DNA from: Serratia symbiotica
Lineage (GTDB): Bacteria > Pseudomonadota > Gammaproteobacteria > Enterobacterales > Enterobacteriaceae
Length of the DNA stretch: 64,000 nt
Assembly: GCA_024160085.1 (NCBI GenBank)
Contig: JAMDYG010000001.1
Coordinates: 930,001 to 994,000, forward strand
Direction: 5' to 3'
The position numbers and the translations under genes were made by a program. The notes beneath the pieces were generated by a model. That model did not search any database. It saw only the letters and a program-made list of their open reading frames with translations, and had not been told where the DNA came from. Of this stretch, positions 41,552-51,522 are shown in pieces (position 1 is the stretch's first letter; each line of letters begins with the position of its first letter).

Positions 41552-42226
41552 ATGGCGATAATTCTTTTGCAACCAGACAAGCTCATTTTGCGTCAGTTGG
41601 GGTTGCAACCCTATGAGCAGGTATCCCAAGCCATGCTCACCTTTACTGACAGCCGCACCACAACCACGCCCGATGAACTGTGGCTGGTACAGCATCAGCC
41701 TGTGTTTACTCAAGGTCAGGCCGGTAAGGCGGAACATCTGTTGATGCCAGGCGATATTCCAGTGATCCAAAGCGATCGCGGGGGTCAAGTGACCTACCAT
41801 GGTCCAGGGCAGCAAGTCATGTACGTGATGGTCGATCTGAAACGCAGCAATGTTGGCGTGCGTCAATTGATTACAGTCATAGAAGATACCGTGATCAATA
41901 CCCTCGCCTATTTCCGCATCGCATCCTGCGCCCACCCGGATGCACCCGGTGTGTATGTCGGGGAGCAGAAAATCTGTTCATTGGGGCTGCGTATCCGTAA
42001 AGGCAGTTCATTCCACGGTCTAGCTCTGAATGTGGCGATGGATCTAAGCCCCTTCCAACGTATCAACCCCTGTGGTTACGCTGGCATGCAGATGATACAA
42101 GTAAGTGCGCTGGCACCCCACGTTGGCATTGAAGACGTACACCCAATCCTAGTACAGGAATTTGTTCATTTACTCGGCTACCAAACGGTCGAGCTTCGTA
42201 ACTGGAATGTCCACAAATACCCATAA
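41552..42226 (+). CDS. lipB: Octanoyl-[ACP]:protein N-octanoyltransferase
   Basis: Moves octanoate from acyl carrier protein to lipoyl domains, the first step of lipoate synthesis. The start at ATG 41552 gives 224 residues, somewhat longer than E. coli. The active-site loop [12 protein letters not shown] is present, with catalytic Lys140 in [14 protein letters not shown] and Cys174 in INPCGYAGM. The C-terminus is divergent. In E. coli the lipA gene lies nearby downstream; here the sequence changes to IS256 and then unrelated genes, so lipA must be elsewhere if octanoyl groups are to be converted to lipoyl. Confidence 0.93.
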   Translation: MAIILLQPDKLILRQLGLQPYEQVSQAMLTFTDSRTTTTPDELWLVQHQPVFTQGQAGKAEHLLMPGDIPVIQSDRGGQVTYHGPGQQVMYVMVDLKRSNVGVRQLITVIEDTVINTLAYFRIASCAHPDAPGVYVGEQKICSLGLRIRKGSSFHGLALNVAMDLSPFQRINPCGYAGMQMIQVSALAPHVGIEDVHPILVQEFVHLLGYQTVELRNWNVHKYP

Positions 42227-42361
42227 AAACATTTATTTTCATATAGTTAAGATCTATTTTTGCCTTTTCCAATCACATTAAAAATCAACAGTTGCGATCT
42301 AACAAATTCAAATAGTTACATGATGTTTTTTAACCAAATTAAACAGCGATCGAGGTAAATT

Positions 42362-42710
42362 ATGGACGAAAAGAAACTTAAAACCCTCGCGACTGAGAAC
42401 TGGCTAAAGGAAAGGCTTTAAAACCGACGTAGATCTCAATGCGTTTTCCCGCATGCTGATGAAGTTAACCATCGAAGCAGCGCTGAAGGCTAAACTGACC
42501 GACCGCCTCGGGCACGAGAAAATTTCCCTAAAATCCGGCTCAAATACACGTAATGGCTATTCCTCTAAAACGCTGTTGTGCGACGATGGCGAAATCAAAC
42601 TGAACACGCCACGTGACCGTGAAAACACTTTCGCGAGCCGCAGCTAATAAAGAAAAACCAGACGCGTTATCACGCAGATGGACAGCCAGATTTATACGCT
42701 AGCAGTTACA
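42362..42710 (+). mobile_element. IS256-family (mutator type) transposase, 5' fragment
   Basis: From the ATG at 42362 the text MDEKKLKTLATENWLKE, then (shifted) DLNAFSRMLMKLTIEAALKA, LTDRLGHEKISLKSGSNTRN and GYSSKTLLCDDGEIKLNTPR matches the N-terminus of IS256-family transposases. A TAA interrupts it early, a frameshift follows near 42640, and the catalytic part is absent. It lies at the synteny break after lipB. Confidence 0.85.
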
Positions 42711-42978
42711 CATAATTAGGGACAGGGTTGCTGAAGTCAATGAGAGGTGAATGAGGTTGATGTATGGCAGGATCTTCAAGGTTTAGGCGAGTGTAGTTAC
42801 AATTAGCACTTGAAAGTCTGTTTGTTGCCCTTACTTATTATCTGTTGCCTCGTGGCTGGCAACGGAATTAACACTAGGGTTGTGGATTGGCTGGAGCAGC
42901 ATCCTACTTATTAGTGTAATCAATACTTATTCCTTTTTTCATTTAAAAATCAATATCATGCTAGTTGTCAAATAATAA

Positions 42979-43198
42979 TCACTGATCAGCTTCTTCAAAT
43001 ATTTCTTCCAACATTCGATTAAGTTTTTCTTTGTTGCTTTTGCTTGCATCGGTGTTAAGGCTGTTGACTTGCATAGGCTTGACGCAGACATGTGGTAAAA
43101 AAGTGATGAACACACTTGATTAGTTCACTCTTGATGATCTCTGCCACTTTTGGAAACTGAGCAACATTGCGCTTATCGTAAACGAGTTCAATGAACAT
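42979..43198 (-). pseudogene. DinI/MsgA-like small protein, frameshifted
   Basis: Minus strand MFIELVYDKRNVAQFPKVAE, then IIKSELIKCVHHFF, a frameshift near 43100, then VKPMQVNSLNTDASKSNKEK and LNRMLEEIFEEADQ before a stop that is a few residues short. This matches the DinI-like family (DinI, ImpC, MsgA). Family members modulate RecA filaments or, for MsgA, are linked to survival in macrophages. It is not functional as it stands. I see nothing in the flanking 42711-42978 and 43199-43530. Confidence 0.75.
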
Positions 43199-43530
43199 TT
43201 TATGCACTCTGTAATTGACTGTGTTTTTATACAGTATATGTGAATTGGTTCTTTTCAATGCTCGCTGAACTTGTGGGGCATAAACGGGGCATAGACATGG
43301 AGATATTGGGTATTTTTGAGTAGTGGTAACATTTTTTAAGAAGATAAAAAATTCATAAAAAACATAGAGTAAGCAGTCTTGGGCAATGTTGGTAAAAAAG
43401 GATTATTACGGTATAAACGTGTTGAGCACGATTACTCGTTTTGTCGGTAATTTTGCTGCCGTAGTTCTACTATATTAAAATTGTAGGTATAAGAAAACTA
43501 ACTGCAATGATTGTTTTCTCTAAGGATTTT

Positions 43531-43607
43531 TGGTCGGCATGAGAGGATTCAAACTTCTGACCCCCGACACCCCATGATGGCGCGCTACCAGGCTGCGCTA
43601 CATGCCG
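43531..43607 (-). tRNA. proL: tRNA-Pro, anticodon GGG, with weakened stems
   Basis: 77 bases on the minus strand with encoded CCA. The acceptor cggcatg/catgccg is perfect and the anticodon loop atggggt gives GGG. Compared with E. coli proL, the anticodon stem ccatc/gtcgg gains an A-C mismatch and the T stem agaag/cctct gains another. The T loop tttgaat lacks the usual C56. It may be impaired. The neighbour is yejM, as in E. coli. A UGG-anticodon tRNA-Pro could in principle read the same codons. Confidence 0.85.
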
Positions 43608-43685
43608 ACGCTGCGGAAGATAATACTACCTACTCTCGATGCTAATGCAAATACTTAGTTGTCCGATTGCTTATGTTATAAGCAG

Positions 43686-45485
43686 TTAGTTAGCAATAAA
43701 ACGTTTTATATCGGTTAGCACCTGCAATAGCAGGGTAAGCTGCGGTTTTTCGTCTTTTATCTCTTGGTCATCTTTATCGTAGGCACGGTAAATGCCATTG
43801 TTATCCAGCATCAACGTTTGCGTTGGCGTGGTGATCACCAGTAGGTTGCTGTCTCCAGTAGCGATCCAGTTCTTGTGGCGCTGAGTGGTAAACAGGTCTT
43901 CACCCTGCGAGTAATTCTTTGACGCAGTTTTCACATGCAGCAGGCGTTGCATCAGCGTGCGCATCACATCATTATGTCCGGTCAACTTACGGATAGTTTG
44001 CGCTGGCGTACCTGGCCAATGAACCACCAGCGGTACATGCAACTGAGTTTGGCTAATAAAGCCGCTACCCCATGGCTCTTTGCCAGCATCGTTGAATTCA
44101 ATGCCGTGCTCGGCGGTGATCACCACAACGGTTTTATTCAGCAGGCCACGTTGCTTCAATATACCAAGCACCTGAGCAATCTGCGTGTCCACGTCCTGCA
44201 CTCCGTTGCGATAACGCTGAATAATATTGGTCGATGCTGGCGTTCTCCCACTGGCCGCTAGCGCGGTACCGTTGAAATTGAGATAGGAGAACCATGGTTC
44301 TTCTTTACTGCCCTGATCCACTAACCAGCGTTGCCATTGCTTCGTGGTGATTTCATCGCTTTGCTTAGTGGGCGTGGGCAGGGAGAAGTCGGTCAGCAGG
44401 GCCTGGCGATACAGGTGGGTGGTAAAGCCGTCGGATGAGAACAAGCCGAACCTATACCCTTGTTCACCGAGTGCATTCACTAGCGCTGATGGTTTGCGCG
44501 AGGCAAGAATGTTGTCTAAATAGGTTGACGAAATACCGTAGAACAAGCCGAATAAACCAGTATTGGCATAATTGCCTGAGCTGTAATGATTGTTGAAGCG
44601 GACATTTTCCTGCGCAAAATGAGCTAGGGCAGGCATATGCTGTGCCATATCCTGAGGGCGCAGAATGTCTACCACAATCATTAGTAAGTTATAACCGCTG
44701 CCTTTATCGCTGTAGCTTAGATCACTAAGCGGATATTCTACTGCTACTGCTACTGCTACTGCTACTGATTCAGGATTGCCATGCTGCATCAGACGGCGAT
44801 GATATTCCTGTTGATCGAGCAGGCCGTGCTTTTCAAGGAATTTACGCGCAGTCATTGGGTACGACAGCGGCAGGTTGGCGCGTTGCATAGTGATTGGGCG
44901 ATAGAAGTTAGCATCAGCCCAGATATAAATCAGATGCGAAGTGAGAAAAGCGCAGATAAACAGCACCGCTAGCGGCTTGCCGAAATGCTGGCGATTCAGG
45001 CTGCGTAGCTTCCGCCAACTCCAGGTGCCGAACAGCATCTCCACCAGAAAGATGATTGGCACGCAGATAAACGTCAGTTGCCAGTCGCGCGACAGTTCAC
45101 TTTGGTCTGGGTTGACCACCAGTGCCCACACTACCGGGTTGAGGTGCTGGTGGAAATGGGAGAACACTTCACTATCGACCAACAGCAGTGTCAGCCCTGC
45201 GGTAGCTAGCGCGGCAGAAATAAAGCGCAACAGCCGTTGCGATATCACCACGAAGGTGAGCGGGAAAATCACTAGCAGATAACCAGCGAACACAACAAAG
45301 CTAAAGTGCCCCAATAGACTGATCAGAGCATATATCCTACCTAGCAGCGAAGACGGCCAGTCAGTGAGAAACGAGTAACGGCTCCCCACCCCAAGGACGA
45401 GTAGGATATTAAATAAGACGAACCAGTGCCCCCAGCTAATCATCTGGGAGACTTTTTCACGATAATGCTGGCGGTTTGTCACCAT
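43686..45485 (-). CDS. yejM: Inner-membrane LPS-synthesis regulator YejM (PbgA)
   Basis: Membrane protein with five N-terminal transmembrane segments (about 20-190) and a periplasmic sulfatase-fold domain. It signals LPS status to LapB/FtsH and so controls LpxC. It has 599 residues (E. coli 586), aligning from MVTNRQHYREKVSQM to LLQVLTDIKRFIAN. The start matches E. coli. A hexanucleotide expansion adds Val-Ala repeats before EYPLSDLSY, just after the membrane region. The segment IVVDILRPQDMAQHMPAL differs from E. coli. No stop or frameshift. It forms an operon with yejL (9-base gap). Confidence 0.93.
   Translation of the reverse strand: MVTNRQHYREKVSQMISWGHWFVLFNILLVLGVGSRYSFLTDWPSSLLGRIYALISLLGHFSFVVFAGYLLVIFPLTFVVISQRLLRFISAALATAGLTLLLVDSEVFSHFHQHLNPVVWALVVNPDQSELSRDWQLTFICVPIIFLVEMLFGTWSWRKLRSLNRQHFGKPLAVLFICAFLTSHLIYIWADANFYRPITMQRANLPLSYPMTARKFLEKHGLLDQQEYHRRLMQHGNPESVAVAVAVAVEYPLSDLSYSDKGSGYNLLMIVVDILRPQDMAQHMPALAHFAQENVRFNNHYSSGNYANTGLFGLFYGISSTYLDNILASRKPSALVNALGEQGYRFGLFSSDGFTTHLYRQALLTDFSLPTPTKQSDEITTKQWQRWLVDQGSKEEPWFSYLNFNGTALAASGRTPASTNIIQRYRNGVQDVDTQIAQVLGILKQRGLLNKTVVVITAEHGIEFNDAGKEPWGSGFISQTQLHVPLVVHWPGTPAQTIRKLTGHNDVMRTLMQRLLHVKTASKNYSQGEDLFTTQRHKNWIATGDSNLLVITTPTQTLMLDNNGIYRAYDKDDQEIKDEKPQLTLLLQVLTDIKRFIAN
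44739..44768. repeat. Hexanucleotide microsatellite inside yejM
   Basis: Five tandem perfect copies of ctactg (30 bases), read on the minus strand as alternating Val and Ala codons. E. coli YejM has only a few residues here. The unit is a multiple of three, so length changes would keep the frame. Confidence 0.9.
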
Positions 45486-45494
45486 AAATAGGTC

Positions 45495-45728
45495 TTAATG
45501 AGTTCTGTCTTCATCTTCACGAATAGAAGCTTGCAGGGCTTCAGCAAATGATCTTGCTAGGGTTTTCCGCTGTGCAGGTGCAACGCTGGTGTTGATCAGA
45601 TTAGTCACCATGTTGCCCAGTACCATCAGAGAAAGATCGGTGGGGCTACGGTGTTCTTCCAGAACATTGATCAACTCAGAGAGCAGTTGTTCAACGCGTT
45701 CGTCACTATAACGAGATGATTGTGGCAT
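45495..45728 (-). CDS. yejL: DUF1414 family protein YejL
   Basis: Small conserved protein of unknown function, 77 residues (E. coli 75), starting [16 protein letters not shown] at 45728. The open frame runs 11 codons further upstream without homology. [15 protein letters not shown] is the conserved core. It lies 9 bases upstream of yejM and is divergent from the yejK remnant. Confidence 0.92.
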   Translation of the reverse strand: MPQSSRYSDERVEQLLSELINVLEEHRSPTDLSLMVLGNMVTNLINTSVAPAQRKTLARSFAEALQASIREDEDRTH

Positions 45729-45848
45729 AAAATTGTGCTTAGTAACCTGATAAAGTTGCACATCTTACCGTATGGGGTCGTGATTTTCCGCTCTTTTATC
45801 GATCACCTTTTTCTTTCAAATCGCATCGATAACTGTAGCGTTGCCTTA

Positions 45849-45896
45849 GAGCCTATCTCAAATGGTAAATAAAATAGCCTAATGGGATTGGTTGCT
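45849..45896. repeat. Dispersed palindromic repeat, family R1, collapsed copy
   Basis: gagcctatctc is joined directly to aaatggtaaataaaatagcc and taatgggattgg, so both ends of the repeat are present and the centre is deleted. Confidence 0.6.
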
Positions 45897-45904
45897 AGGT
45901 AGTG

Positions 45905-46165
45905 TCTCAGCATTACAGGTGAACGCTGCTAGTTGTGTCATTTGAGAGCGCCGCTAGGTACAGGTCGTGAGGTTTGGTGGGCTAAATTAAGCGGTTCATC
46001 ATCTAGGTGGGCTTCAAATGGCCCTCGCCCTGCGAGCCGCCCCCAAATCCCTTACTCCGCGTTATTGGGTGCACTGCCCCTCCGCCTTGATTACCGGCCT
46101 TTGGATCAGCACCGCTGCCACGCTCCATGACCGGACACAGCCTAGTATTGCAGAGCGAGTACTTT
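45905..46165. repeat. Dispersed repeat, family R2, copy A
   Basis: Parallels 60710-60975 block by block: cgtgaggtttggtgggctaa against tgtgaggcttggtgtgccaa; tcatctaggtgggc against tcgtcaggtaggtacgc; caaatcccttactccgcgtt against aaaagcccttaccacgtatt; and gaccggacacagcctagta against cacgggacacagcctggta. There is no convincing gene. It is GC-rich and lies immediately before yejK. The origin is unknown; a relic of a mobile element or phage is possible. Confidence 0.65.
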
Positions 46166-46205
46166 CAGTGTTTGAATATGTGGCTAAAGAACAGGAGGAT
46201 TTACC

Positions 46206-47227
46206 ATGAATCTGGATATCGACAAGATCGCGCTCTACATCAGTTGGTTAAACGCGACGAGCAAACGTTGGATGTGGTGCTACGCGATTCCCTGCTTCCT
46301 GCTAATGCAGCGGTGGAAGAGATGATGGCGGAACTGCATCGCGTTTACAGCGCCAAGAACAAAGCCTATGGTCTATTCAACGAAGGCAGCGAACTGGCGC
46401 AAGCGCTGCATATATGCCGTAAGGATGATAAAGACTTTCTAGCTTTCAGCCGTGCAGCAACTGGGCGTTTGCGTGATGAGTTGGCCAAGTACTCGTTCGC
46501 TGAAGGCCTGTAGTGCTGTTTGTTCAATACCGCTATCTGGTGGTGGAATATTTGCTTATTGCGGTGTTGAACAGCCGTAATAGCACACGCGTCAATGAAA
46601 CGTTGGATATCAACACTACCCATTATCTAGACATCAACCCACGCCGATATTGTAGCGCGTATCGATCTGACCGAGTGGGAAACCAATCCACAATCAACCC
46701 GTTATTTGACCTTTCTGAAAGGGCGGGTAGGGCGTAGAGTTTCCGATTTCTTTATGGACTTCCTGGCGGCAGCCAAAGGGATGGATACCAAAGCGTAAAA
46801 CCGAGGGCTACTAAAAGCGGTTGATGATTATTGCGCAGACGCACAATTGGATAAAAACGAGCGGCAAGCGGTGCGCTAGCAGGTCTAGCAGGTGTACAGC
46901 TACTGTAATCAACGACTACACGTTGGTGAAGAGATCGAGTTACAGGAGTTGTCGCAGGAAATTGCGTCGGCTGGTGAAAAGGATTTCATACAGTTTTCCA
47001 GCGAACAGGGCTATCATCTTGAAGATAGTTTTCCTGCGGATCGTGGTACGCTGCGCCAGTTGACCAAGTTTGCCGGTAGCGGCGGTGGTATTAGCCTAAC
47101 TTTTGATGCGATGCTGTTGGGTGAGCGAATTTTCTGGTATGCAGCTACTGATACGCTGACTATTAAAGGCACCCCGCCAAACCTGCGCGATTAGTTGCAA
47201 CGCCGTCTGAGCGGTAACAGTAAGTGA
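46206..47227 (+). pseudogene. yejK: Nucleoid-associated protein YejK (NdpA), broken
   Basis: Begins [10 protein letters not shown], then two extra bases shift the frame. It resumes [20 protein letters not shown], then [18 protein letters not shown] and [20 protein letters not shown]. More shifts follow near 46510, 46640 and 46800, with stops between. The C-terminal part ([20 protein letters not shown] and [20 protein letters not shown]) ends with a TAG in place of Gln before QRRLSGNSK. NdpA binds nucleoid DNA and is dispensable. Confidence 0.92.
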
Positions 47228-47248
47228 CCTTACACAATGGTAGACAAA

Positions 47249-47278
47249 TAAAAAACGCCGATATTTCGGCGTTTTTTA
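47249..47278. terminator. Bidirectional terminator between yejK and rplY
   Basis: aaaaaacgccga pairs perfectly with tcggcgtttttt around tattt-type loop bases, giving U-tracts on both strands between convergent genes. Confidence 0.9.
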
Positions 47279-47312
47279 CCTCGGTGTTCCGAAATACTCG
47301 GATACGTTGCGA

Positions 47313-47597
47313 TTATACTCGAACAAAGTCGATATGAGTCAGTTTTGGCTTGAACGGGTGACGCTGTATAGCCTGAACCTTAACGTTGGTCTCTTTACCG
47401 TCGATAACCAGAGTAATGGTTTTGCTATAGAATTCTGGCTTAACTGCCATATTATTTACATAATCTTGCCCCAGCTCAATAGAGACTGGCGCTTCTTCGC
47501 CACCATAAACGATAGCCGGGAACTTATTTGCTACACGCAGGCGGCGGCTCGCACCCTTACCCTGCTCTTTACGTACTTGCGCATTGATAGTGAACAT
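47313..47597 (-). CDS. rplY: 50S ribosomal protein L25
   Basis: Binds 5S rRNA in the large subunit. It has 94 residues, as in E. coli, starting [20 protein letters not shown]. The basic 5S-binding face and the C-terminal [17 protein letters not shown] are conserved. The frame is intact. In E. coli L25 controls its own synthesis through its leader; the leader here (about 100 bases) has not been checked for that. Confidence 0.96.
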   Translation of the reverse strand: MFTINAQVRKEQGKGASRRLRVANKFPAIVYGGEEAPVSIELGQDYVNNMAVKPEFYSKTITLVIDGKETNVKVQAIQRHPFKPKLTHIDFVRV

Positions 47598-47697
47598 TTT
47601 TTTCTCTTAAAAGAAAATTTACTCTGCTACAGGCGCCCCAGTAGCAAGTTTGATAACCCATCTCTACACCGGGTGAACCCAGGCAAAGCGGGGAAAG

Positions 47698-47726
47698 ATT
47701 CTAACGGAATGCCCCCCGCAGGGCAA
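47698..47726 (-). promoter_or_regulatory. Probable rplY promoter
   Basis: On the minus strand TTGCCC, a 17-bp spacer and TAGAAT lie about 100 bases before the rplY start. They are oriented towards rplY and lie just beyond the dead radD. Confidence 0.5.
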
Positions 47727-47758
47727 CGAAAATCTGTCCAAGGCGCTAGCCGCCGTAG

Positions 47759-49523
47759 TTAATATAGCTCGTTGGCACGCCGGAAGCGTCCTTGATAATC
47801 GAACACTTTTTCCCACACTTGCCAGAACTTACCACGCTTATATGCCACCACAAAGTCTGGATGGCGCAGCAACAGTTGCTGTGCTAGCACATCGGCAGCG
47901 GTTTTCCATCGGAAGGGTACACCCGGTGCACGCTGATGTGGGCGCAGAAATAGTATGTCGAATGCTTTATACTGTGCTGGTGTCTGTATGCGAAAACATT
48001 CGCTGGTGCTGGTGCCGTCTTCATCATAGTAAGTGGCCTTCAACTATTTGCCTTTATCGTCGTGGCCGCATTGCAGCATCATGCCGCTGCAATGCAGTAT
48101 CAGGGCATCTTTCAACTTCAACGCAGCCTTTAGCATATCGTCGGGATCGACCAATATCTGCTGGCATTGATGGCAATGGCGGGCGGCAATGTCGTTTTCT
48201 GCATCGCAGCGCAGGCAACGCTTAAAACGGAAACGGTAGTCGCACTGTTGGCGATGGCCATCGTTATCCTCCAGCCAGCCTTGGCAGCGGCGGCCATATT
48301 GTTCGATGATGTCGCCGTTTTCAGCATATTTTCCCCAGAATAGATTGGCAAAACCGCAGCCAAGGCAGAATACCTGCACCGGTTGGCTGTTGCTGTGCAG
48401 CTTACTGACACCTACCTCCGGGGTGAATAGATCGTGATGATTGCCCACGTAATCTAGGATCAGGTAGTCCACTTTTCCGGGGGCCAGACGAAGTTCACGG
48501 CCAATGATCTGCTGATACAAGCTGACAGATTCGGTAGGGCGTAAAATGGCGATCATATCGACGTGTGGTGCGTCGAATCCAGTGGTCAGCACTGCTACAT
48601 TGACCAGATACCGCAATTGCTGCTGTTTGAAAGCTGTGATCAATGCATCCCGCTCGACGCTGGGGGTTGCAGCGGCACTGACCAGCGCGGCCTCCCCAGT
48701 GGGCAAAAGGCCATGGATCTCACGTGCCTGTTCAATGGTAGCGGCGAAAATCATCACCCCTTTGCGTGTTTCGGCATATTCTACAATCAGGATAATAATG
48801 TGCGGTGTTATACGGTTTTGCCGTTTCAGTTCGCGATCTAGGTCTGCCTTACTGAACAGACCGTTGCTGCTGATCCTCAGACGGCTGAAATCATATTGCA
48901 CAATCGGCATGTCCAGCCGTTCTGGCGGCACCAGAAAGCCATGCTTAATCATATAGCGTAGTGGCGGCAGTTCATAGATGCAATCGCGGAACAGGCTGTG
49001 GCCATCGCTACGGGTAAATACGTGATAATGATACTGATAGATCCACCCCTTACCCAGCCGATAAGGGGTGGCAGCCAATCCCAATAGCCGTAACTGCGGG
49101 TTAGATTTTTGCAAATGCTGAATGATCTGCGGGTATTGGCTGTCGTCATCCTTGCTGATACGGTGGCATTCGTCAATAATCAGCAGGGAAAAGGTTCCGT
49201 CAAACAGCATCAGGTTGCGCGCCACCGACTGCACGCTGCCGAACACCACTTTGCTTGCGCTGTATTTTTGTCGTAGACCGGTGGCGAAGATATCCGCTTT
49301 TAGCCCGTAGGCGCAGTATTTGGCATGGTTTTTGTGCCACTAACTCCTTGACGTGAGCCAGCACCAGCACTCGGCCACGCGCACGTTTTGCCAGTTCGGC
49401 GATCACCAAGTTTTTGCCTGCACCAGTCGGCAATACAATCAGCGCTGGCTCAGCGTGTTGTCGGAAATGTTTAATGGTGGCGTCAACCGCTTCCAATTGG
49501 TATGGGCGTAGGGTAAATATCAT
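47759..49523 (-). pseudogene. radD: DNA repair helicase RadD (YejH), broken
   Basis: Superfamily 2 helicase-like protein. The N-terminus [20 protein letters not shown] is followed by a Walker A region reading [13 protein letters not shown], with Asn in place of the catalytic Ser of GKS. A frameshift near 49340 breaks VAQKNHAKY. The large middle frame has [10 protein letters not shown] (DEAH-type box), then [11 protein letters not shown] and [10 protein letters not shown]. Motif VI reads [13 protein letters not shown], with Glu replacing the usual Gly. The zinc-type cysteines CLGCGF and CLRCDAE are kept. An amber codon at 48044 replaces Trp before [10 protein letters not shown]. The lesions add up to loss of function. 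Confidence 0.92.
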
Positions 49524-49820
49524 AAGTTAAAGCCATGGGTTAAGGGGGGCTAAAAACATGTTTGCAACATTCGATCCCACTGAGACAGTGATATTTTACT
49601 CCCTTGGTGACCAAAAAATTTCTATCATTATGCCATCTGAATGCGCACAAGGCGAGAAGCATGGAAATTACCTCTGTCAGAGGGCAGTTTCCGCCGTTAT
49701 ACTCGTTTTGCAGCTATCGCTGTTTCCCCACAAAATTTCCCTTTCGAACCTGCTATTACGCCGATGCGGTAGTAGGGCATCGTATTTTGGCAAATTACAA
49801 TGACAGGCAAAATAGATTCA

Positions 49821-50468
49821 ATGCGACTGGACAAGTTTTTATCTTAGCAGTTAGGTATTAGCCGTACGTTGGTATCTCGTGAACTTCGGGCTAGACGTAT
49901 CACTGTAGACGGCGAATTAGTGAAGAACGGGGCGGTCAAGTTGGCGGTTGAGCAGGAAGTAAAGTTCGACAGCAATCTGCTGGCGCAGCAGAATAGCCCG
50001 AGTTATTTTATGCTCAATAAGCCGCAGGGCTACGTCTGTTTTACCGATGATCCCGATCATCCCAAGGTGTTGTACTTTATCGATGAACCGGTTGCTTACA
50101 ATTTGCATGCCGCTAGCCGGTTGGATATCGACACTACCGGCTTGGTGCTGATGACCGACGATGGTCAGTGGCCACATCGCGTCACCTCGCCGAAATACCA
50201 CTGCGAAAAAACCTACTTGGTGACTCTGGAACATTCGCTGGCGGCAAATACTGTGCAGCGCTTCGCCGCTGGTGTGCAACTGCATAACGAAAAGAGCCTG
50301 ACTAGGCCCGTGCAATTGGAGAAGATCAACGATCGTCAGGTGAGGTTGACCATTAGCGAAGGGCGCTACCATCAAGTGAAGCGCATGTTCGCAGCAATCG
50401 GCAATCGGGTGATCGCACTACTACACCGCGAGCGCATTGTTCAGACCGATTTTATCCCCCCGTGGTAA
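49821..50468 (+). pseudogene. rsuA: 16S rRNA pseudouridine516 synthase RsuA, broken
   Basis: Starts MRLDKFLS, then a TAG at codon 9 inside the S4-like domain. The same frame continues [20 protein letters not shown]. The catalytic motif [20 protein letters not shown] with its Asp is intact. After [20 protein letters not shown] the frame slips and ends, losing the last 20 or so residues. It is divergent from radD, as in E. coli. The 49524-49820 gap shows no gene. Confidence 0.9.
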
Positions 50469-50479
50469 TACCGTGGCTA

Positions 50480-51522
50480 ATTGCGGCGCATCCTTGGCAA
50501 TCAGACGTAACAAGGTGGCGGGTTAACGGTACGATAAGTCCGCTTCTTTCCGCATCAAGGATGAACACTTCAGGTGGAATATGTCCTCTAGTCTGGTGCT
50601 GCTGCTAGCGGATCAGTACTTCCAATCCAGCGATGGTGCCACTACGGGTATGGAATACCGGTTTGTATTCGATAAAGAATTCGTTACGTTTGATGCCGCG
50701 TAGCAACGCTTGCTCAGGGCTTTGACGTAACATCAACGTGTAGTAGCAGAGTACCCCTATCATCAGTGATAATACCGGGCTACCCCCAATAGCGTCAGAC
50801 TAATGTCTTCAGGTGTCAGTTTCTCGTTGTATAACATGATGCTTAACGGTAGTCCGTTAATGTTCAGGCGGTCATCCTCTTGATGAGGCAGTTGATTTAC
50901 TGGCATTAGGTTTGTGGTGAAAGTGGTCAGCGCGCTATCATCTATCATGATGGCGATGTCAGATATTTGTGCATAGCATGGGGTAATCAACAAAGGTACC
51001 AGGTCAATATCCAATTTGGCCAGGATACCGGTATCTAGTCTGTCGGGCTGACGCAGCCAAACGGCAACTATCGGCTTACCCAGCATAGTAGGGGTGTCCT
51101 GTTGCAGCTTAAAATCTAAATGCTGGTTCCAGTTGATTTCTGGATAGAGGATTTTCAGCGGCAGCATTAGGTCACTTGCTGGCAGAAGAACAATAGGCAT
51201 AACCGTTTTTAACTAGCAAAAAGGTACGAACGCTGGGGGTGAATGCTGCTTGATAAGTGATATCCGCTTTACTGAATAGGCAGGGTTTAGCGGTGAGTGG
51301 CAACATTTGCTGCATAGTTATCACCAGATGATTGATATAGCTGATGGTATTTTTCAGCGTGTGTTCTTTCACCGTTCGCTGATATTACACGAGCTGACGG
51401 GTAATAAAAGACAAAGTAACGGTGGTAAATAAAACAAAAAACAGCATAGTAGCAATATTACTTTTAAGCAGGATGTGTTGCTTGTGCGACATGCTGTGAG
51501 TCAATACCCCTTTCAAGCCCAT
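50480..51522 (-). pseudogene. rtn: CSS-motif/EAL cyclic-di-GMP phosphodiesterase (Rtn/PdeN type), truncated
   Basis: Minus strand: a membrane-anchored start (MGLKGVLTHSMSHKQHILL, then ATMLFFVLFTTVTLSFIT) and a TAA. A periplasmic CSS sensor follows with its Cys-Ser-Ser (NGYAYCSSASK) and YPEINWNQHLDFKLQQ to PLSIMLYNEKLTPEDISLTL. After stops comes an EAL-domain beginning (RGIKRNEFFIEYKPVFHTR, SGTIAGLEVLIR, then PEVFILDAERSGLIVPLTRH). The rest of the EAL domain is missing. It is next to mepS, as rtn is in E. coli. Loss removes one c-di-GMP hydrolase. Confidence 0.85.

Noticed and set aside
42800-42960. Plus-strand hydrophobic text (LATELTLGLWIGWSSILL)
   Set aside because: Looks like a membrane-protein scrap, but no start, no family and too short.
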